NCBI GenBank assembly: GCA_902749685.1
Contig: CACVKW010000964.1
Location: 1 to 64,000, forward strand
From: Olavius sp. associated proteobacterium Delta 1
Lineage (GTDB): Bacteria; Desulfobacterota; Desulfobacteria; Desulfobacterales; JAFDCJ01
DNA: 64,000 bases
Reading direction: 5' to 3'
Shown here: positions 44,551-51,614 of the stretch, piece after piece
How positions within the stretch are numbered: the first letter of the stretch is position 1
Layout: every line of letters begins with the position of its first letter
Notes under the pieces: model-generated
Told to the model about the DNA's origin: nothing
What the model saw: only the letters and a program-made list of their open reading frames with translations
Database searches by the model: none
Program-made: the position numbers and the translations under genes

Positions 44551-44644
44551 GCTGGATGCTGGATGCTGGATGCTGGATGCTGGATGCTGGATACTGGATG
44601 CTGGATTGGCGCACGGCAGGTGAAGAACAGGCGCACGGCTCACG
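44551..44644 (-). repeat. Heptamer array (8 units) plus 44-bp flank block
   Basis: On the plus strand, 44551-44606 is eight tandem copies of GCTGGAT (unit 7 reads ACTGGAT). 44601-44644 is a 44-bp block (starts CTGGATTGGCGC, ends GGCTCACG) that matches 46696-46739 in reverse with one mismatch. It lies between moeA and the DEAD-box helicase gene. Confidence 0.9.
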
Positions 44645-44868
44645 GCGCACAGCAAACGGCAGAAGGTCCAGGTGTAAGGTAGAATACGCAAGGCTAAGGC
44701 AGATCCTGTTCGCTCTGCGCAACCCTCTGGGCTATGCCCTATCAATCCGAAATATGAAATCCGCAATTTTGTCATTCCTTCTCCCACCGTCATACCTTCT
44801 GATCCTCTCACCTTCCTTTTTCCCCCTTCGACACGAGTCAGCTCGTCGCAGGCCGCCTTCCGTCATCT

Positions 44869-44926
44869 GTCCTCTGTCTTCAGTTTTCAGTCTTCATTCC
44901 GACTTCCGCATTCCGACTTCCGAATT
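44869..44926. repeat. 7-bp-periodic array, TCTTCAN changing to TCCGACT
   Basis: Reads TCCTCTG, TCTTCAG, TTTTCAG, TCTTCAT, TCCGACT, TCCGCAT, TCCGACT, TCCGAAT, which shows a unit changing along one array while the 7-base phase holds. Together with the preceding 300 bases it fills the gap between the moeA and helicase genes. Confidence 0.65.
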
Positions 44927-45049
44927 CATATATCTGACTTGCAATAATTATAAATAGTAGTATAATCTACCCATTATATGATTAGACGGATGATTAAATT
45001 GTGCTTCCGTTTAGGTGTTAAGCACATCTCTCAGCATAAAAAGGTATCA

Positions 45050-46642
45050 ATGTCCATGCCAGAAGAATCTCAATCGTTGTTGCAGCCGCCGCGGGCCCCA
45101 AAACCAGAATTTCTGACCGAAACAAGATTTGATGAATTTAATTTACCTGCCGAAGTGCTTGCCGGGTTAAAAGATGCCGGCTTCGTACACTGCACTCCTA
45201 TCCAGGCGCAAACCCTGCCGGTTTCATTAACCGGTCGCGACGTTGCCGGACAGGCCCAGACCGGTACCGGCAAAACGGCTGCTTTTCTGGTCACCGTTCT
45301 GAATGGACTCTTGGCGGATTCTGTAAAAAGCGACGGCCTGCCTCTGGCGCTCGTTGTTGCACCCACCCGGGAGTTGTCTCAACAAATATATGAAGAAGCC
45401 AAAGTTCTCTGTCGGCACACCCGACTAACCCTGGCTCAGGTGGTGGGCGGCGTCGATTATGTCAAGCAGGCTGATATTCTTCGCGCGGGGGTTGATATAG
45501 TCATTTGCACTCCGGGCCGCATTATCGACTATTATAAACAAAAAATTTTCAAAACCGAGGGCATTAAGGCTCTGGTGATCGATGAAGCTGATCGTCTGCT
45601 GGATCTCGGGTTCGCCAAGGATATGCGCTATATTCTGCGCAAGCTTCCGACCTATGACAAACGACAGTCCATGCTGTTTTCTGCGACCCTCTCCTATCGG
45701 GTCATGGAACTGACATACGAGTACATGAATCTGCCCGAGTTTATATCCGTCACCCCGCAAACCGTGACCGTGGAAGGTATCGAGCAGTCTTTGTTTCATG
45801 TGGGCATTGACAAAAAGATTCCCCTTCTTTTGGGCCTTTTAAAACGGGAAGAGTGGAATCGGATGCTCATTTTTGTCAATACCAAGTCCGGGGTGGACTA
45901 CCTCACCTATAAGTTGAAGGGTAACGGCTGGCCGGCGGAAGGGATTACCGGGGATCTGCCTCAGCGCAAGCGGTTTCAATTAATGGCGCAATATAAAAAA
46001 GGTCAAATCAAAATCCTGGTTGCAACGGATGTGGCCTCAAGGGGGATCCATGTCGAGGACATCAGCCATGTCATCAACTACGATCTACCGCAGGATTCTG
46101 AAAACTATGTCCATCGTATTGGGCGAACTGCGCGGGCTGGGAAAACCGGCATTGCTATTTCCCTGGCCTGCGAGAAATACGTTTTTCATCTCGAACCCTT
46201 GGAGAAGATGCTGGAGTACAAAATTCCGGTGGTGTGGCCTGAGGAAGACTGGTATCTGGAAGATCGATCCAAGCCGTTTCCGGCCAAAAGAAAGGCCCGG
46301 CTGAAAAGTTCCGCCCAGCGGCGTAACCGCAGTGCCGAAAACAAAAAGCGGGTGCAGCGCAAACCCCAGACAAAGAGAAAACCATCGCATTTTCCAGGGG
46401 CGTTTTTTGGATTTGGACCGCAACCCGTAGAAACAAAACCGGGGCAGCAAGAAATCATAGTGGACCCTGAAGAAATCATAGTGGACCCTGAAGAAACCAA
46501 AGTGGAACCTGGAGAAACCAAAGCACAGTCCGCAGCACAGAACCAGAAGCCGGCAGAAAAGAAAAAAAGAGCGCCGCGCAAAAGGAAACGACCCGCCGCC
46601 AAGGCCCCGCAAGCTAATATCCCCAAATCAAGCGACGTTTAA
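45050..46642 (+). CDS. DEAD-box RNA helicase (RhlE-like) with basic C-terminal tail
   Basis: The protein has 530 residues. ATG at 45050 follows AAAAAGG; a start at 44978 would add 24 residues and lacks a site. Motifs: I AQTGTGKT, Ia PTRELSQQ, Ib TPGR, II DEAD (VIDEADRLL), III SAT, VI HRIGRTARAG. It unwinds short RNA duplexes in ribosome assembly or RNA decay. The C-terminal 110 residues are Lys/Arg/Pro-rich with a 7-residue repeat (EIIVDPE twice, then ETKVEPG). The gene is flanked by inverted copies of a 44-bp block and heptamer arrays. Confidence 0.93.
   Translation: MSMPEESQSLLQPPRAPKPEFLTETRFDEFNLPAEVLAGLKDAGFVHCTPIQAQTLPVSLTGRDVAGQAQTGTGKTAAFLVTVLNGLLADSVKSDGLPLALVVAPTRELSQQIYEEAKVLCRHTRLTLAQVVGGVDYVKQADILRAGVDIVICTPGRIIDYYKQKIFKTEGIKALVIDEADRLLDLGFAKDMRYILRKLPTYDKRQSMLFSATLSYRVMELTYEYMNLPEFISVTPQTVTVEGIEQSLFHVGIDKKIPLLLGLLKREEWNRMLIFVNTKSGVDYLTYKLKGNGWPAEGITGDLPQRKRFQLMAQYKKGQIKILVATDVASRGIHVEDISHVINYDLPQDSENYVHRIGRTARAGKTGIAISLACEKYVFHLEPLEKMLEYKIPVVWPEEDWYLEDRSKPFPAKRKARLKSSAQRRNRSAENKKRVQRKPQTKRKPSHFPGAFFGFGPQPVETKPGQQEIIVDPEEIIVDPEETKVEPGETKAQSAAQNQKPAEKKKRAPRKRKRPAAKAPQANIPKSSDV
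46449..46511 (+). repeat. 21-bp tandem repeat inside the helicase gene
   Basis: Three units of 21 bp (46449-46469, 46470-46490, 46491-46511); the first two are identical and the third diverged. The period is three times seven bases and encodes a seven-residue acidic repeat. Confidence 0.85.
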
Positions 46643-46658
46643 ATTTGTCAGCCATATA

Positions 46659-46873
46659 CCTTAGACCCTAAACCTTCTACCGTACGCCGAGCACCCGTGA
46701 GCCGTGCGCCTGTTCTTCACCTGCCCTGCGCCAATCCAGTATCCAGCATCCAGTATCCAGCATCCAGCATCCAGTATCCAGTATCCAGCATCCAGTATCC
46801 AGCATCCAGCATCCAGTATCCAGCATCCAGTATCCAGCATCCAGCATCCAGCATCCAGCCCCCAGCATCCAGT
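46659..46873 (+). repeat. Heptamer array of 20 units (ATCCAGC/T) with 44-bp flank block
   Basis: 46734-46873 is twenty unbroken heptamers, ATCCAGC or ATCCAGT, with one variant (CCCCAGC). It is preceded by the 44-bp block (46696-46739; starts CGTGAGCCGTGC, ends CCAATCCAG) and by 7-bp-periodic units like ACGCCGA, GCACCCG, TGAGCCG. The block matches 44601-44644 in reverse. Confidence 0.92.
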
Positions 46874-46925
46874 CACAAGTAGTTTCCCCTTGATTAAGTT
46901 AAATTTTTTACTTAGATTAGCAAAC

Positions 46926-47672
46926 ATGGGACATGTCTTTGATTTTAACGAGGCCATTGCTTACGAACAATGGCTAAACAAACCGCAAACGGAATATGCT
47001 TTTGAGCTTGAAGCCGGATTGATGCGGAATTTGCTGCAACCCATGCGTGGTGAGACCATCCTGGATATTGGTTGCGGTGCGGGGGCATGCCTGAAAGCCT
47101 TTCTTGATATGGGACTGCAGGTTACCGGCCTGGATCCGTCCACCTACATGCTGGATGTTGCACTGAAAAAGATCGGCGCCCGCGCGGATCTTTACCGCGG
47201 TTTCGCCGAAGATATACCCTTTGGCGACAATTCGTTTAGTTACGCCAGTCTTTTTACCACCCTGGAATTTGTCGATGACCCTGTCAAAGCGCTCGAAGAA
47301 GCCTTTCGGGTAGCCAAAGATCGTGTCTTTATCGGGTTCTTGAACCGTTATGCCATCAAGGGAATTCAGCGTCGGGTCAAGGGTATTTTCACGCCGACAA
47401 TTTTTAATCATGCCCGGTTTTTCAGCGTCTGGGAGGTCAAACAAATTATTCGGGGAATCCTTGGCAATACACCCGTATCCTGGCGCACGGTCTGCCAGTT
47501 ACCCGCGAATTCAGGCAATTTCGTCAACAGCCTGGAGCAATCCAGGATTATCCAGCGCTGTCCTTTCGGAGCATTTGCCGGGATTGTGGTAACCCTGGTG
47601 CCCCGATTTAAAACCAAACCACTTACCATGCGTTATTCCGCTAAAAATCCCGGCGGAGCCGCGACAGGGTAA
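46926..47672 (+). CDS. Class I SAM-dependent methyltransferase
   Basis: The protein has 248 residues from the ATG at 46926 (MGHVFDF). A longer in-frame start (46704) would add 74 residues read from the heptamer array and is rejected. Motif I is ILDIGCGAGACLKAF (near 45), the following acidic residue is in VTGLDPS, and motif IV-like region is FTTLEFVDDPVKAL. It is an UbiE/methyltransf_11-like enzyme; the substrate is not known. The AmrS gene follows 140 bases downstream, possibly cotranscribed. Confidence 0.85.
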   Translation: MGHVFDFNEAIAYEQWLNKPQTEYAFELEAGLMRNLLQPMRGETILDIGCGAGACLKAFLDMGLQVTGLDPSTYMLDVALKKIGARADLYRGFAEDIPFGDNSFSYASLFTTLEFVDDPVKALEEAFRVAKDRVFIGFLNRYAIKGIQRRVKGIFTPTIFNHARFFSVWEVKQIIRGILGNTPVSWRTVCQLPANSGNFVNSLEQSRIIQRCPFGAFAGIVVTLVPRFKTKPLTMRYSAKNPGGAATG

Positions 47673-47691
47673 GAGATCCAGGTTGGCCGGT

Positions 47692-47790
47692 TTATCCGTT
47701 GGTCTGTTTGCCGGTACTTTTTTGGTCATGAAAAACGCGAAATTATCATTGTCAACGGGACAACCGGTAAACGGGCTCAACGGCAAACCA
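47692..47790. repeat. Inverted pair of GTT/AAC 7-bp-periodic arrays
   Basis: Left part 47692-47736 is built of GGTTGGC, CGGTTTA, TCCGTTG, GTCTGTT. Right part 47754-47790 is roughly the inverse (AACGGGA, CAACCGG, TAAACGG and AACGGCAAACC). A hairpin is possible. It separates the methyltransferase and AmrS genes. Confidence 0.55.
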
Positions 47791-47811
47791 TAACCTTGGA
47801 GTAATGCCGCC

Positions 47812-48825
47812 ATGCAAGCCTACCTTTATGAAGCCCTTGCGAACAACAAGGTCAAATGCAACCTTTGCCGCCATCGCTGTCTAATCAAAGTCGGTGACCG
47901 GGGAATTTGCAGCGTCCGTGAAAATGCGGGCGGTATCCTGCAGACCTTGGTTTACGGTAAACTCATTGCCCGGCACATAGATCCCATCGAAAAAAAACCA
48001 TTGTTTCATTTTCTGCCCGGCACCCTTTCCTACTCCATTGCGACGGTCGGCTGCAACTTACGCTGCCAATTTTGCCAGAACGCCGATATTGCCCAGATGC
48101 CTGCCGATCACAGCGGTATGATTATGGGGGATACCTGCAGTCCTGCAAACGTTGTGGCGGCAGCAGTTCGAGGTGGCTGCCAAAGTATCAGCTACACTTA
48201 CACCGAGCCGACCGTTTTTTTTGAATTTGCTTATGAAACCGCTAAACTGGCTTCTGATCAAGGCCTGCGCAACGTGTTCGTTACCAATGGATATATGACG
48301 GCCGAAGCGCTGGAGATGATTAATCCTTATCTGGATGCCGCCAACGTTGATTTGAAAGCCTTTTCCGATAAATATTACAAAGAGCTCTGCGGTGCCAGGC
48401 TCAAACACGTGCAGGCAACCTTACAATTGATGAAAACGCTTGGTATTTTTGTCGAGGTCACGACCCTGATCGTTCCGGGATTAAATGACAATCCGGCTGA
48501 GCTTAAAAGCCTGGCTGCATTTATTGCACAAGATCTGGGGGTGGATACTCCCTGGCACATCAGCCGCTTCCATCCCACCTACAAACTGACCGACAGTCCA
48601 CCCACCCCGGTTAAAACCCTCATTACGGCCCGGGAAATCGGTTTAAAAGCCGGTTTGAGATATGTGTACACCGGCAATGTTCCCGGCAATGCTGCCGAGA
48701 ATTCGTTTTGTTACCGTTGCGGCGAAATGCTGATCGAGCGCCGGGGATTTCAGGTCGGTAAGCTGCGGGTCAAAGAGGGTCTATGTGCGCATTGCGGGGC
48801 CCGGATGGACGGGGTGTGGGAATAG
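47812..48825 (+). CDS. amrS: AmmeMemoRadiSam-system radical SAM enzyme (AmrS)
   Basis: The protein has 337 residues. It has an N-terminal cysteine group (Cys16, Cys19, Cys23, Cys33), the radical SAM motif GCNLRCQFCQN (Cys81, Cys85, Cys88), and a C-terminal zinc-type site (CYRCGE and CAHCGARM). This arrangement marks the AmmeMemoRadiSam radical SAM protein, which works with an AMMECR1 and a MEMO protein in an unsolved modification. The partner genes are not in the window. It is a pyruvate-formate-lyase-activase relative. Confidence 0.92.
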   Translation: MQAYLYEALANNKVKCNLCRHRCLIKVGDRGICSVRENAGGILQTLVYGKLIARHIDPIEKKPLFHFLPGTLSYSIATVGCNLRCQFCQNADIAQMPADHSGMIMGDTCSPANVVAAAVRGGCQSISYTYTEPTVFFEFAYETAKLASDQGLRNVFVTNGYMTAEALEMINPYLDAANVDLKAFSDKYYKELCGARLKHVQATLQLMKTLGIFVEVTTLIVPGLNDNPAELKSLAAFIAQDLGVDTPWHISRFHPTYKLTDSPPTPVKTLITAREIGLKAGLRYVYTGNVPGNAAENSFCYRCGEMLIERRGFQVGKLRVKEGLCAHCGARMDGVWE

Positions 48826-48848
48826 CCGGCCTGCGGGCGGCCTAACCG

Positions 48849-49000
48849 CGAACCGCAGAACCGCAGAACCGCAGAACCGCAGAATATCGAATATCGAATA
48901 TCGAATGTCGAAGGATGGATTCGCTTCGCTTAGTCTTTTTTTATAATATAGACAGAATGTATTCCTTCGAAATTCGACATTCACTATTCGATATTCGGTA
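48849..49000 (+). repeat. Complete composite repeat with 8-bp and 7-bp units
   Basis: AACCGCAG units (8 bp, four copies, about 48849-48880) are followed by TATCGAA x3 and TGTCGAA (about 48884-48911), then a module-like stretch (48913-48937, GGATGGATTCGCTTCGC). The right array (48966-49000, ATTCGAC, ATTCACT, ATTCGAT, ATTCGGT) is the inverse of the left. It lies in the gap between AmrS and the MFS gene. Confidence 0.7.
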
Positions 49001-49077
49001 TTTATCCGCCTCGGGAGGATTCGCTTTTTCAGAGTTTCTTTTTCGATTTGACCGGCCGTTTTTTTGGCCGGCGGTGT

Positions 49078-49113
49078 CGCTGAACCCTGAACCTATGAAC
49101 CGTGAACCTTGAC
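49078..49113. repeat. Heptamer array TGAACCC over the end of the MFS gene
   Basis: TGAACCC, TGAACCT, ATGAACC, GTGAACC, TTGACC. It runs into the 3' end of the MFS transporter gene and supplies its stop codon (the last residues KVHGS are repeat-derived). Confidence 0.65.
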
Positions 49114-50250
49114 CGGCGTCCTGATCATCTGCACGGCGGTCAATGAAATCAGGCTTAGCGCGGCGCCGCCGACAAACGGGATGCGATAATCAATCACCCA
49201 TAGATATCCGCCGATGGCCGGCAAAAATACAGCGGCAATGTGGTTGATGGTGAATCCGACGGCCATGCTTGGCGCTATGTCTCGGGGATCTCCTATCTTT
49301 TGAAAATAGGTGCGGATGGCGATCGAAAAGTTAAAAAATATGTGATCCAGAATAAAAAGCGCGGCAACCAGCAGCTTGGATGTGGTGGCGGCATAAGCCA
49401 GAAAAATAAAGATCAGGCTAACATACTCCAGTGATAACACCTTCCTCTCACCGTAGCGGATAATACTTTTCCCGATCAACGGGCTCAGATAATAATTGAT
49501 AATATTGTCGACCACAAAGAGAGCGGTGACTTCTTGCAGGGAATATTCAAACTTTTGCACCATCAGCAAAACGGCAAATGCCATAAAAATCTGGCGCCTC
49601 GCACCGGCCATGAGCGTCAGAAAATAAAATAGCCAGTATTTTTTTCGGACTATCATATTTTTTCGCTGGGTGACAATTTCTTTGCCGGTGGGATCCTGCG
49701 CCAGTCCCCAGACCGCCGTTGCAACAATAAGGCCTCCGATGAGCAGGTAAATCTTGGCAAAATCCAGCACAAATGCCAAGGCATAAATCAAAATTCCAAC
49801 GCCGATGTTGGATGCCGCCGCAAAACTGCGTTGCTTGCCGAATACCCAGGGCGATGTCCCTTTATCAAAGTATTGAAGTGTCAGGGACATGTTGGTGGTT
49901 TCAAAATAATGGAAGCCAAAACTCATCACCAGGGTCGTTATAAGCAGTCCGGCATAGGAAGGAACCAATCCGGTCAACGCCACACCCAGCCCCAGAATTA
50001 AAATCGACAGGGCTGACAGGCGATATTCTTTGATAAACATTATTACAAAAACGGCCAACAGGGCCAGAAATCCCGGTATTTCCCTGACGGATTGGATGAC
50101 CCCGATATGATGCCCATCTAATCCGGCGATGTCGACGGCAAAATTGTTAAACAATGTAAGCCAGGTCTGTATTCCCATGCTTGAGCAAATTGTAAACACA
50201 ATCAGGTAGCGGTACATGGGATCGGTTTTGGCCTTTTGCATGTAATCCAT
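49093..50250 (-). CDS. MFS transporter, 12 helices
   Basis: The protein has 385 residues from the ATG at 50250 (MDYMQK); the frame is open to 50334, but the first 28 residues are unlikely. Twelve hydrophobic segments are seen. The sequence is a poorly characterised MFS branch (no clear drug-loop motif; a central loop near residue 175 with DPTGKEIVTQRKN). Substrate unknown. Upstream (50251-50759) lies the sigma-54-type region; its two palindromes sit about 120 and 200 bases before this start and could also act on it. Confidence 0.8.
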   Translation of the reverse strand: MDYMQKAKTDPMYRYLIVFTICSSMGIQTWLTLFNNFAVDIAGLDGHHIGVIQSVREIPGFLALLAVFVIMFIKEYRLSALSILILGLGVALTGLVPSYAGLLITTLVMSFGFHYFETTNMSLTLQYFDKGTSPWVFGKQRSFAAASNIGVGILIYALAFVLDFAKIYLLIGGLIVATAVWGLAQDPTGKEIVTQRKNMIVRKKYWLFYFLTLMAGARRQIFMAFAVLLMVQKFEYSLQEVTALFVVDNIINYYLSPLIGKSIIRYGERKVLSLEYVSLIFIFLAYAATTSKLLVAALFILDHIFFNFSIAIRTYFQKIGDPRDIAPSMAVGFTINHIAAVFLPAIGGYLWVIDYRIPFVGGAALSLISLTAVQMIRTPVKVHGS

Positions 50251-50371
50251 CAAATCGCTCTTTTCGTCCTTATTTTCTATTCGGTTTTTCTTAAAGTTCA
50301 AATCTGTAAACCCAAATAAAACTAAAATTATCATATAGTTATGAACGTGGTCGGTTGACGACCAGGCCAGG

Positions 50372-50387
50372 GTTCAAAATTTTGAAC
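50372..50387. promoter_or_regulatory. Distal 16-bp palindromic operator (possible enhancer)
   Basis: GTTCAAAATTTTGAAC is a perfect 16-bp palindrome. It matches the site at 50449-50464 at 13 of 16 positions. The centre is about 230 bases before the predicted start of the sigma-54 transcript. Confidence 0.6.
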
Positions 50388-50448
50388 TTCATGCCATATT
50401 CGAAAATTGCTTTAAAAACAAGAGGTTTATTGAAAATCGCGCCCGATG

Positions 50449-50464
50449 GTTAATAATTATGAAC
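50449..50464. promoter_or_regulatory. Proximal 16-bp palindromic operator (possible enhancer)
   Basis: GTTAATAATTATGAAC is palindromic except for one base pair, within a slightly longer GGTT...AACC dyad (50448-50465). The centre is about 155 bases before the predicted start, and 77 bases from the centre of the distal site, close to whole turns of DNA. Enhancer-binding proteins usually bind paired sites at this range. Confidence 0.6.
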
Positions 50465-50584
50465 CCAATTACCGCATCAAGGGCCTTGCCGCTATATTTC
50501 CGGCAGACATTATAGATTGCGAAAAAAACTGTATCCTATTAATTTAAATAGAAATATTTATATTTTTTTCATTTTGATTTAAAA

Positions 50585-50601
50585 TTGGCAAGGGTATTGC
50601 A
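50585..50601 (+). promoter_or_regulatory. Sigma-54 (-24/-12) promoter
   Basis: TTGGCAAGGGTATTGCA fits the pattern YTGGCACGRNNNTTGCW with one mismatch. The invariant GG (50587-50588) and GC (50599-50600) have the required 10 bases between them. Start of transcription is expected near 50611. Confidence 0.7.
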
Positions 50602-50637
50602 TTATTGATGTGTCACAAAGCCTAATAATTTCTTCAT
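50602..50637 (-). CDS. Possible 11-residue peptide on the opposite strand (competing reading)
   Basis: On the minus strand AAGGAGGAG is followed after 5 bases by an ATG and a frame reading MKKLLGFVTHQ and stop. The initiation site is excellent and the first residues look like the start of a signal peptide, but the frame is only 11 codons and no promoter is seen before it. It could be a leader peptide, a remnant of a signal-peptide gene, or chance. It overlaps the predicted small RNA. Confidence 0.25.
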   Translation of the reverse strand: MKKLLGFVTHQ

Positions 50638-50692
50638 CTGTTCTCCTCCTTAACGACTGATTGATTAGCCTCCAATCAGTCGTTTTTTTTTG
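50611..50692 (+). ncRNA. Predicted sigma-54-dependent small RNA of about 80 bases
   Basis: The predicted transcript starts after the -24/-12 promoter and ends at the terminator at 50653-50692. No reading frame fits inside on this strand. It has an open CU-rich stretch at 50641-50651 containing CCTCCTTA, the 16S rRNA anti-Shine-Dalgarno sequence, and a second GCCTCC in the terminator loop. A long T run would give the U tail favoured by Hfq. This looks like an antisense regulator that covers ribosome sites of several messages. Alternatively it is an untranslated leader with early termination for the amidohydrolase gene 68 bases on. Confidence 0.45.
50653..50692 (+). terminator. Strong intrinsic terminator before the amidohydrolase gene
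   Basis: ACGACTGATTG (50653-50663) pairs perfectly with CAATCAGTCGT (50673-50683) around a 9-base loop, then nine or more T. It acts on plus-strand transcripts. No plus-strand gene lies upstream within 1.8 kb, so it must end a non-coding transcript. Confidence 0.85.
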
Positions 50693-50759
50693 TTTGAATT
50701 TTGAGGTTATTTTGATTAGTAAATATCTCTTTAGCAAATTTTTTTCTCAAGGACGACGG

Positions 50760-51599
50760 ATGATCATCGATATTCATACCCACATCTTCCCGGCTGATAT
50801 TCGCCGGAATCGGGATCAATATTTTCCCACTGAACCGGCTTTCAAACTATTATACCAGTCTGCCAAATCCAAACTGATCGGGGCCACCGAGCTGTTAAAC
50901 GCCATGGATGAAGGCGGGGTGGACAAATCGATTATTTTCGGGTTCCCGTGGTCCAATGCCAAAACGTATCGATCCCATAACGACTACATCATGGAAACGG
51001 TCCAAAAATATTCCGACCGGTTTATCGGTCTGGCATGTTTTGATCCGGCAGATGGACAGGCTTTTGCTGAAGCCGAACGGTGCCTGGCCGGAGGGCTGTC
51101 CGGAATTGGCGAACTGGCGTTTTACCGGTCCGGTATTGACGATTCCGCCCTGGAACAGCTGGATCCGATTATGAATATATGCCTTAGCCACGGTCTGCCG
51201 GTTTTAATTCATACCAACGAACCCGTGGGACATCATTATGATGGGAAAACCCCGATTACGCTGGCCCAGATTTACCAGCTCATAGAACGATTCCCGGACA
51301 ACAACATTATTTTGGCCCACTGGGGCGGCGGCCTGTTTTTTTATAGCCTGCTGAAGAAGGAAGTCAAAGAAAGCCTCAAAAATGTCTATTTTGACACGGC
51401 CGCCTCACCGTTTCTTTATGATGCCGCAGTCTACCGCGTCGCAATTGAACTTGTCGGCGCTGACAAGGTCCTTTTCGGCACGGATTTTCCCCTGCTGCCG
51501 CCGGCAAGGTATTTTAGCGAGATGGACGAGGCTGGATTAACCAGAGTGGAGGTCAATCAAATTTGCGGTTTGAATGCCCAGGCGTTGTTTTCGCTATAA
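50760..51599 (+). CDS. Amidohydrolase (metal-dependent, amidohydrolase-2 family)
   Basis: The protein has 279 residues from the ATG at 50760 (MIIDIHTHIFP) after AAGGACG. Metal motif HTH near residue 6-8, later H-x-N-E (LIHTNEP near 152), HWGG near 188 and FGTDFP near 241. This is the amidohydrolase-2 (TIM-barrel) layout, close to aminocarboxymuconate-semialdehyde decarboxylase relatives, so hydrolysis or decarboxylation of a cyclic acid is likely. The DUF362 gene follows 15 bases on. Confidence 0.88.
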   Translation: MIIDIHTHIFPADIRRNRDQYFPTEPAFKLLYQSAKSKLIGATELLNAMDEGGVDKSIIFGFPWSNAKTYRSHNDYIMETVQKYSDRFIGLACFDPADGQAFAEAERCLAGGLSGIGELAFYRSGIDDSALEQLDPIMNICLSHGLPVLIHTNEPVGHHYDGKTPITLAQIYQLIERFPDNNIILAHWGGGLFFYSLLKKEVKESLKNVYFDTAASPFLYDAAVYRVAIELVGADKVLFGTDFPLLPPARYFSEMDEAGLTRVEVNQICGLNAQALFSL

Positions 51600-51614
51600 T
51601 CAAGGAGGATATTC

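Noticed and set aside
43239-44636. moeA with a 55-residue longer N terminus
   Set aside because: The extra residues are read from the heptamer repeat and its flank block. Normal MoeA length is reached from 44471.
46734-46873. CRISPR array
   Set aside because: The units are 7 bp, adjoining, with no spacers and no cas genes nearby. It is a tandem heptamer array.
46704-46925. N-terminal extension of the methyltransferase
   Set aside because: It is read from the repeat in a frame that has no stop by structure. Motif I lies at the normal distance from the ATG at 46926.
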